A DNA stretch of 64,000 nucleotides, taken from an uncultured Pseudomonas sp. (GTDB lineage: Bacteria; Pseudomonadota; Gammaproteobacteria; Pseudomonadales; Pseudomonadaceae). Positions within the stretch are counted from its first letter, which is position 1. Each line of letters begins with the position of its first letter. Positions 58,668-64,000 of the stretch are shown in pieces. Where the stretch lies: assembly GCF_913774235.1 (NCBI RefSeq), contig NZ_CAJYDW010000006.1, positions 351,876-415,875 of the forward strand, given 5' to 3'. The notes under the pieces are model-generated. The model did not search any database. It was not told the DNA's origin and saw only the letters and a list, made by a program, of their open reading frames with translations. Made by a program: the position numbers and the translations under genes.

Positions 58668-58836
58668 CTACCGCGCTCCAGTGCTTGCCCGTCGAAGCCA
58701 TCACCGGCTTTCCGGTGTGACTCCAGCATTAGCGGCCGTACCTGGGGAATCTTTATCGCGCTCTCGACCACTCATCGCCCCTACGGTCGCACTTAGGGTC
58801 CGCCCCGGCGGTCAAGAAGGACAGGCGTTGGCCTGC

Positions 58837-58865
58837 GTTGAAAAAGCCGCGCGCTCGCCCCATGT
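58837..58865 (+). promoter_or_regulatory. RpoH (sigma32) heat-shock promoter of the lon/asrA gene
   Basis: GTTGAAA (58837-58843), a 14-base spacer, then CCCCATGT (58858-58865). The -10 matches the sigma32 consensus CCCCATNT fully, and the -35 differs only in the first base from CTTGAAA. Transcription would start near 58872, 24 bases before the ATG. Confidence 0.75.
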
Positions 58866-58895
58866 TGGCCTCACATCCAAGCCCAAGGTACGCCA

Positions 58896-61286
58896 ATGAG
58901 CGATCAGGATAATCAAACGGACATTCTCAGCGAGGAAGAAGGCCAGACCGGCCTGGTCCTGCCCGGCCAGAATCTCCCCGACAAGCTCTACATCATCCCC
59001 ATCCACAACCGCCCCTTCTTCCCGGCTCAGGTGCTGCCCGTCATCGTCAATGAAGAGCCCTGGGCGGAAACCCTGGAGCTGGTGGCCAAGACCGACCACC
59101 ACAGCCTCGCGCTGTTCTACATGGAGCAGCAGCCCGAGGGCAGCGAAGGCTTCGATCCCGACCAGTTGCCGCAGCACGGCACCCTGGTACGCATCCATCA
59201 CGCCAGTCGCCAGGACGGCAAGTTGCAATTCGTCGCCCAGGGTCTGTCCCGGGTGCGCATCCGCGGCTGGCTCCGGCGCCAGCGCCCGCCCTACCTGGTG
59301 GAAGTCGAACACCTGCGTCCCAGCCCCGATCCCAGTGACGAGGTGAAGGCCTACGGCATGGCGCTGATCAACGCCATCAAGGAGCTCCTGCCGCTCAATC
59401 CGCTCTACAGCGAAGAGCTGAAGAACTACCTCAATCGCTTCAGCCCCAACGATCCTTCGCCGCTGACCGACTTCGCCGCCGCCCTCACCACCGCCCCGGG
59501 TGCCGAATTGCAGCAGGTGCTCGATACCGTGCCCATGCTGCAGCGCATGGAGAAGGTCCTGCCGCTACTGCGCAAGGAAGTGGAAGTCGCGCGCCTGCAG
59601 AAGGAGCTCTCCGCCGAGGTCAATCGCAAGATCAACGAGCGCCAGCGCGAATTCTTCCTCAAGGAACAGCTCAAGCTGATCCAACAGGAACTGGGCATCA
59701 CCAAGGACGACCGCAGCAGCGACCTCGAAAGCTTCCGCCAGCGCCTGGACGGCAAGGTGCTGCCCGAGGCCGCGCAGAAGCGTATCGACGATGAACTGAA
59801 CAAGCTATCCGTGCTCGAAACCGGCTCGCCGGAATACGCCGTCACCCGCAACTACCTCGACTGGGCTACCGACCTGCCCTGGGGCGTCCACGGCCAGGAC
59901 AAGCTCGATCTCAAGCATGCGCGCAAGGTACTCGACCGTCACCACGCCGGCCTCGACGACATCAAGAATCGCATCCTCGAATTTCTCGCCGTGGGTGCCT
60001 TCAAGGGTGAAGTGGCCGGCTCCATCGTACTGCTGGTGGGCCCGCCCGGCGTCGGCAAGACCAGCATCGGCAAGTCCATCGCCGAGTCCCTCGGCCGCCC
60101 CTTCTATCGCTTCAGCGTCGGCGGCATGAGAGACGAAGCCGAGATCAAGGGCCATCGCCGCACCTACATCGGCGCCATGCCCGGCAAGCTCGTCCAGGCC
60201 CTGCGTGACGTCAAGGTGATGAACCCGGTCATCATGCTCGACGAGATCGACAAGATGGGCCAGAGCTACCAGGGCGATCCGGCCTCGGCGCTGCTGGAAA
60301 CCCTGGACCCGGAACAGAACGTCGACTTCCTCGACCACTACCTCGACCTGCGCCTGGACCTATCCAAGGTGCTCTTCGTCTGCACCGCCAACACCCTGGA
60401 CTCCATCCCCGGTCCGCTGCTCGACCGCATGGAGATCATCCGCCTCTCCGGCTACATCGCCGAAGAAAAGCAGGCCATCGCCAAGCGCCATCTCTGGCCC
60501 AAGCAACTGGACAAGGCCGGCGTGCCCAAGGATCGCCTGACCCTCACCGACAGCGCGCTCAAGGCCCTCGTAGAAGGCTATGCCCGCGAAGCCGGCGTGC
60601 GCCAGCTGGAGAAGCAGCTGGGCAAGCTCGTGCGCAAGGCGGTGGTCAAGCTCATCGAGAATCCCGAGCTTAAGATCAAGATCGGCGCCTCGGATCTCGA
60701 GGACTACCTGGGCATGCCCACCTTCCGCAAGGAGCAGTTGCTCTCCGGCGTCGGCGTCATCACCGGGTTGGCCTGGACCAGCATGGGCGGCGCCACCCTG
60801 CCCATCGAGGCGACGCGCATCCATACCCTGAACCGCGGCTTCAAGCTCACCGGCAAGCTGGGCGACGTCATGAAGGAATCCGCCGAGATCGCCTACAGCT
60901 ACGTCACCTCCCACCTGAAGGAATTCAAGGGCGATCCCAACTTCTTCGACCAGGCCTTCGTGCATCTGCATGTCCCTGAAGGTGCCACGCCCAAGGACGG
61001 CCCCAGCGCCGGCATCACCATGGCCTCGGCCCTGCTGTCGCTGGCGCGCAACCAGGCGCCGAAGAAGAACGTCGCCATGACCGGCGAATTGACCCTGACC
61101 GGTCAGGTATTGCCCATCGGCGGGGTACGGGAAAAGGTCATCGCCGCGCGGCGCCAGAAGATCAGCGAACTGATCCTGCCGGAGCCCAATCGCGGCGATT
61201 TCGAAGAGCTGCCCGCCTATCTCAAGGAGGGGCTGACCGTCCACTTCGCCAAGCGCTTCGCCGACGTCGCCAAGGTGCTCTTCTAG
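58896..61286 (+). CDS. Lon-family ATP-dependent protease, AsrA type
   Basis: 796 residues. N-terminal substrate domain (about 25-230: [21 protein letters not shown]), AAA+ domain with Walker [10 protein letters not shown] and Walker B VIMLDEID, and a C-terminal Ser-Lys protease domain (Ser in [15 protein letters not shown], Lys in REKVIAARR). The N-terminus and gene neighbours match the second Lon of Pseudomonas, AsrA (PA0779), rather than the clp-linked Lon. AsrA is induced by heat and aminoglycosides, in line with the RpoH promoter here. Confidence 0.93.
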   Translation: MSDQDNQTDILSEEEGQTGLVLPGQNLPDKLYIIPIHNRPFFPAQVLPVIVNEEPWAETLELVAKTDHHSLALFYMEQQPEGSEGFDPDQLPQHGTLVRIHHASRQDGKLQFVAQGLSRVRIRGWLRRQRPPYLVEVEHLRPSPDPSDEVKAYGMALINAIKELLPLNPLYSEELKNYLNRFSPNDPSPLTDFAAALTTAPGAELQQVLDTVPMLQRMEKVLPLLRKEVEVARLQKELSAEVNRKINERQREFFLKEQLKLIQQELGITKDDRSSDLESFRQRLDGKVLPEAAQKRIDDELNKLSVLETGSPEYAVTRNYLDWATDLPWGVHGQDKLDLKHARKVLDRHHAGLDDIKNRILEFLAVGAFKGEVAGSIVLLVGPPGVGKTSIGKSIAESLGRPFYRFSVGGMRDEAEIKGHRRTYIGAMPGKLVQALRDVKVMNPVIMLDEIDKMGQSYQGDPASALLETLDPEQNVDFLDHYLDLRLDLSKVLFVCTANTLDSIPGPLLDRMEIIRLSGYIAEEKQAIAKRHLWPKQLDKAGVPKDRLTLTDSALKALVEGYAREAGVRQLEKQLGKLVRKAVVKLIENPELKIKIGASDLEDYLGMPTFRKEQLLSGVGVITGLAWTSMGGATLPIEATRIHTLNRGFKLTGKLGDVMKESAEIAYSYVTSHLKEFKGDPNFFDQAFVHLHVPEGATPKDGPSAGITMASALLSLARNQAPKKNVAMTGELTLTGQVLPIGGVREKVIAARRQKISELILPEPNRGDFEELPAYLKEGLTVHFAKRFADVAKVLF

Positions 61287-61305
61287 TCTGACCGTCCGAC
61301 CTCTT

Positions 61306-61337
61306 GGGGTATGCTCTGCGTTTTGCCGTCATACCCC
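61306..61337 (+). other. 8-bp inverted repeat abutting the icp ribosome site
   Basis: GGGGTATG (61306-61313) and CATACCCC (61330-61337) flank 16 bases, and CGGAGG begins at the end of the right arm. It may be an attenuator, an operator or a structure limiting translation of the inhibitor gene. Confidence 0.45.
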
Positions 61338-61347
61338 GGAGGTTTCC

Positions 61348-61740
61348 ATGTCCCCGCGCCTTCTGTTCTGGAGCAGCCTGCTGCTGGCCGGTTGCAGCAG
61401 CACCCAGCTGAGCGGCAACCTCATCCTCGGCGATGACAGCGACTGCACGCCTCTCGCGATGCACAGCGGCCAGGAACTGACCCTGACCCTGCCGAGCGAT
61501 CCCACCAGCGGTTATCGCTGGACCGTCCTCCAGCGCAGCGACAACCTCAAGCAACTCGGCCCGGAAGTCTTCCGCGAGCAGCGCCAGGACCAGGGCGGCA
61601 TCGGCAGCGCCGGCCAATCCCTCTGGCGCTTCCGCGCCCAGGGCGCCGGTACGGCCCATCTCGAACTCGAGGCCCGCCAACCCTGGGACACCCAGGCAGC
61701 GCCCCAGGCCCGCTTCGACTGCCGCATCGAAATCCGCTGA
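61348..61740 (+). CDS. icp: Chagasin-family (I42) cysteine protease inhibitor lipoprotein
   Basis: 130 residues. The lipobox LLLAGCSS gives a lipidated Cys at residue 15. The chagasin loops are visible: LTLPSDPTSGYRWTVLQ (loop with NPTTG-like sequence), GGIGSAGQSLWRFRAQGAG and LEARQPWDTQAAP (the third, RPW-like loop). It inhibits papain-type proteases in the envelope. The lon/asrA-icp pair is conserved in Pseudomonas (PA0779-PA0778). Confidence 0.88.
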   Translation: MSPRLLFWSSLLLAGCSSTQLSGNLILGDDSDCTPLAMHSGQELTLTLPSDPTSGYRWTVLQRSDNLKQLGPEVFREQRQDQGGIGSAGQSLWRFRAQGAGTAHLELEARQPWDTQAAPQARFDCRIEIR

Positions 61741-61768
61741 AGCCGCGTCCTGTAGCACCCACCGGGGG

Positions 61769-61774
61769 TACAAT
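61769..61774 (+). promoter_or_regulatory. Candidate -10 of cmoAB
   Basis: TACAAT inside GGGGGTACAATGCCCCC, 30 bases before the cmoA ATG. No -35 at standard spacing. The flanking G5/C5 could pair. Confidence 0.3.
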
Positions 61775-61803
61775 GCCCCCTTTCGATTTTCCAGGTACCG
61801 CCC

Positions 61804-62541
61804 ATGAGCGAAGCCGACCGCCTGTTCGCGTCGCCGCAGCCTCCTGCCGACTTCACCTTCAACGAAGACGTGGTGCGCGTCTTTCCCGACATGATCAAGA
61901 GATCCGTGCCGGGCTATCCCACCATCGTCGAGAACCTCGGCGTCATCGCCGCGCGCTTCGCCCAGCCCAATAGCCGCCTCTATGATCTCGGCTGCTCCCT
62001 GGGCGCGGTGACTCAGGCCTTGCGCCGCCATGTTCGCGCCGAAGGCGCCCGGGTGGTCGCCATCGACAGCTCGTCGGCCATGGTCACCCGCTGCCGCGAA
62101 TACCTCAGTGCCCAGGACTCCATGCACGAGGAGTTGCTGCCAGTGGAAGTCGTGGAAGCCGACATCCTCGAAGTCACCCTCAAGCCGGCCTCGGTGATCG
62201 CCCTGAACTTCACCCTGCAGTTCATCGCTCCCGAGCAGCGCCCAGCCCTGCTCGGCCGCCTGCGCGCAAGCCTGCTACCCGGTGGTGCCCTGCTGTTGTC
62301 CGAGAAGATCCGCTTCCCGGACAACCAAACCCAGCAGCTGCTCAACGGCCTGCATCTGGACTTCAAACGCGCCAATGGCTACAGCGAATTGGAAATCGCC
62401 CAAAAGCGTACCGCGCTGGAAAACGTCATGCTCACCGACACCCTGGACGAACACCGCGCACGCCTGCAGGCCGCCGGTTTTTCCACCGTCGTACCCTGGT
62501 TCCAATGCCTGAACTTCGTCTCCCTGATCGCCCTGCCATGA
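61804..62541 (+). CDS. cmoA: Carboxy-S-adenosylmethionine synthase
   Basis: 245 residues. Makes Cx-SAM from SAM and prephenate. SAM site is [21 protein letters not shown]; also [15 protein letters not shown] and [45 protein letters not shown], the CmoA signature. Length matches E. coli CmoA (247). Overlaps cmoB by ATGA. Confidence 0.96.
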   Translation: MSEADRLFASPQPPADFTFNEDVVRVFPDMIKRSVPGYPTIVENLGVIAARFAQPNSRLYDLGCSLGAVTQALRRHVRAEGARVVAIDSSSAMVTRCREYLSAQDSMHEELLPVEVVEADILEVTLKPASVIALNFTLQFIAPEQRPALLGRLRASLLPGGALLLSEKIRFPDNQTQQLLNGLHLDFKRANGYSELEIAQKRTALENVMLTDTLDEHRARLQAAGFSTVVPWFQCLNFVSLIALP

Positions 62542-63506
62542 CCCACCCCTCCTACCTCGCAGCCCTGCAACGGGCGCTGGCGGATACCCCGCTGGCCAAC
62601 TGGTCCCAAGCCCTCGAAGCCGTCCTGGCCGCCAAGTACGCTCGTGGCCACGGCGATCTGCAGCGCTGGCAAGCGGGTGTCGATACTCTTCCCGAAATTG
62701 CTGTAGCGGCTGTCGAGCTGCGTGAGGCCGTACGCCTGGTCGGCGCGCCCTCAGCGGAGCAGCACCAGGCCCTGCGCGAGGCGCTGCTGCAACTGCGCCC
62801 GTGGCGCAAAGGTCCCTTCCAGCTGTTCGATCTCCATCTGGATACCGAATGGCGCTCCGACTGGAAATGGGATCGCGTCGCTCCCCATCTGGATCTGCAA
62901 GGCAAACGCGTTCTGGATGTCGGTTGCGGCAACGGCTACTACCAGTGGCGCATGCTTGGCGCCGGAGCCAGCCTGGTCCTAGGTGTCGATCCCAATTGGC
63001 TATTCCACTGCCAGTTCCAAGCGCTGCGCCGCTATCTGCCTGACCTGCCCACCTGGCACCTGCCAATCACACTGGAAGAGCTGCCCGTACTGGACGGCGG
63101 CTTCGATACCGTCTTTTCCATGGGCGTGCTCTACCATCGCCGCTCGCCCATCGACCACCTGCTGGATCTGAAGAACTGCCTCGACAGCGGCGGTGAGCTT
63201 GTCCTGGAAACCCTGGTCGTCGAGGGTGACGCCACCACCGTCCTCGTCCCCGAGGATCGCTACGCCCAGATGCGCAACGTCTGGTTCCTGCCTTCCACCG
63301 ACGCCCTGCAACTCTGGCTCCGCCGCGCCGGCTACCAGGACAGCCGCCTGGTCGACCTCACCCCTACCACGGTGGACGAACAACGCTCCACCGAGTGGAT
63401 GGGCTTCCAGTCGCTGCCGGACTTCCTCCATCCAGAGGATCCCAGCCGTACCATCGAAGGCCACCCCGCCCCCTTGCGCGCCACCCTCATCGCCCGCAAG
63501 CCCTGA
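62538..63506 (+). CDS. cmoB: tRNA U34 carboxymethyltransferase
   Basis: 322 residues. Uses Cx-SAM to make cmo5U at tRNA position 34. [67 protein letters not shown] includes the WRSDWKWDR motif of CmoB and its SAM site. C-terminal [23 protein letters not shown] is also typical. The ATG at 62538 shares bases with the cmoA stop. Confidence 0.96.
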   Translation: MTHPSYLAALQRALADTPLANWSQALEAVLAAKYARGHGDLQRWQAGVDTLPEIAVAAVELREAVRLVGAPSAEQHQALREALLQLRPWRKGPFQLFDLHLDTEWRSDWKWDRVAPHLDLQGKRVLDVGCGNGYYQWRMLGAGASLVLGVDPNWLFHCQFQALRRYLPDLPTWHLPITLEELPVLDGGFDTVFSMGVLYHRRSPIDHLLDLKNCLDSGGELVLETLVVEGDATTVLVPEDRYAQMRNVWFLPSTDALQLWLRRAGYQDSRLVDLTPTTVDEQRSTEWMGFQSLPDFLHPEDPSRTIEGHPAPLRATLIARKP

Positions 63507-63510
63507 ACGC

Positions 63511-63538
63511 AAAAAGCCCGGCACATGCCGGGCTTTTC
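63511..63538 (+). terminator. Terminator of cmoAB
   Basis: AAAAGCCCGGC pairs with GCCGGGCTTTT around ACAT, followed by CTA; seven bases after the cmoB stop region. The A-run on the left could let it work on both strands. Confidence 0.9.
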
Positions 63539-63845
63539 TATGGTTGACGTACTAATTCAGGGTCATTGGTAGCGACCACTGCCCTATCGCGGCCATGGGC
63601 CGCTCCTACAGACGTTGTACCGTAGGAGCGGTGATAGCCCGGCGCAGCCGGGCTGCTTTTGCTCTTACGCTCAGCAGCACGTTATCCAGCAGGCACCAGT
63701 AAGCCTGCAGGTGCACCGCTCTTGGTCCCCTCTCCCTCCGGGAGAGGGCTAGGGTGAGGGCAACCCCGGACACGCGGCTTACCTTCGTCCCCTGACCGGG
63801 CTATCCGCCTCGAGCGCTTTGGCGCCCGACCAAACTTTCCCCGCC
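63539..63845. repeat. REP-rich spacer between cmoB and the rRNA operon end
   Basis: Contains TATCGCGGCCATGGGCCGC (63585-63603) continuing to TCCTACA, then inverted CGTAGGAGCGG with a CCCGGCGCAGCCGGG hairpin (63621-63653). CCCTCTCCC/GGGAGAGGG (63728-63748) follows, with GGGTGAGGG after it. No gene seen; the short minus-strand frame over the 5S is a shadow. Confidence 0.7.
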
Positions 63846-63886
63846 CCAAAGACAACACCCCCGCCAGAGTGAACTGAGCGGGGGTG
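63846..63886 (-). terminator. Terminator of the rRNA operon
   Basis: CACCCCCGC (63856-63864) pairs with GCGGGGGTG (63878-63886). On the minus strand TTGTCTTT follows. It lies directly after the 5S 3' end. Confidence 0.85.
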
Positions 63887-63899
63887 CTGGGTGTTAGGC

Positions 63900-64000
63900 G
63901 CTTGACGATGACCTACTCTCACATGGGGAAACCCCACACTACCATCGGCGATGCATCGTTTCACTTCTGAGTTCGGGAAGGGATCAGGTGGTTCCAATGC
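63900..64000 (-). rRNA. rrf: 5S ribosomal RNA, partial (5' end beyond window)
   Basis: The minus strand reads GGAACCACCTGATCCC, CCGAACTCAGAAGTGAAA, GATGGTAGTGTGGGG and GAGAGTAGGTCATCGTC, the canonical gammaproteobacterial 5S 3' part. About 101 of some 116-120 bases are inside the window. 23S and 16S should lie beyond the right edge. Confidence 0.95.

Noticed and set aside
55616..58720. Plus-strand open frame of about 1030 codons opposite the EAL operon
   Set aside because: Shadow of the GGDEF/EAL and neighbouring genes; no domain or ribosome site.
63779..63997. Short minus-strand frame at the right end
   Set aside because: Overlaps 5S rRNA and its terminator.

Overview
The window is a high-GC stretch of a Pseudomonas-type chromosome. 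Gene content and order point there: fadBA, the ssuEADCBF operon beside lsfA, an AsrA-type lon followed by a chagasin-family inhibitor gene, cmoAB, Pseudomonas-style REP repeats, and a 5S rRNA entering at the right edge. I cannot assign a species. Coding density is high, about 56 protein genes, and there is no prophage, insertion sequence, integrase or CRISPR array.

Layout. 1-7.4 kb: topA (cut by the left edge), a DUF1653 gene, the fadBA beta-oxidation operon, a universal stress protein and the ABC-F ATPase uup. 7.6-14.4 kb: slt, then a putative selenate ABC transporter (binding protein, ATPase, and a permease made of two fused permease halves) converging on selA. 14.7-17.5 kb: a lipase-like hydrolase, an ankyrin protein, a 142-nt foldback repeat and a SdiA-regulated-type propeller protein. 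17.6-21.6 kb: a large Pls/PosA-family single-module peptide synthetase. 21.8-24 kb: katG. 24.5-30.4 kb: fdnGHI and fdhE, a membrane-linked, Tat-exported formate dehydrogenase whose catalytic subunit is a selenoprotein read through an in-frame UGA. 30.5-43.4 kb: mixed housekeeping and transport genes (acyltransferase, SulP transporter with a tandem USP, EamA exporter with a divergent LysR, arfB, a DsbA-like protein, trhO, bolA, fumC, small hydrolases). 43.7-49 kb: ssuEADCBF and lsfA for sulfonate sulfur. 49.3-53.8 kb: mnmC, an aldo-keto reductase, an orphan TRAP binding protein. 53.9-58.7 kb: an overlapping operon of a cupredoxin-like protein, a GGDEF/EAL sensor, a DUF3034 protein and a truncated-haemoglobin lipoprotein. 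58.9-63.5 kb: an RpoH-type promoter driving lon/asrA, then icp and cmoAB. 63.5-64 kb: REP sequences, the rRNA terminator and the 5S rRNA.

Three themes link genes. (1) Selenium: a putative selenate importer, SelA and a Sec-containing formate dehydrogenase lie within 20 kb; selB and selD are not in the window. (2) Surface polycation: upstream of the Pls-like synthetase are three CTTAAG-type hexamers at an exact 11-bp period, overlapping the predicted -35. That is the layout of a PmrA box, and suggests a cationic peptide or homopolymer made under the polymyxin-resistance regulon. (3) Gas, copper or redox to c-di-GMP: the 54.4-58.7 kb operon pairs a periplasmic Cu-type protein and a haem lipoprotein with a membrane c-di-GMP enzyme. 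Themes 2 and 3 are the best candidates for undescribed biology.
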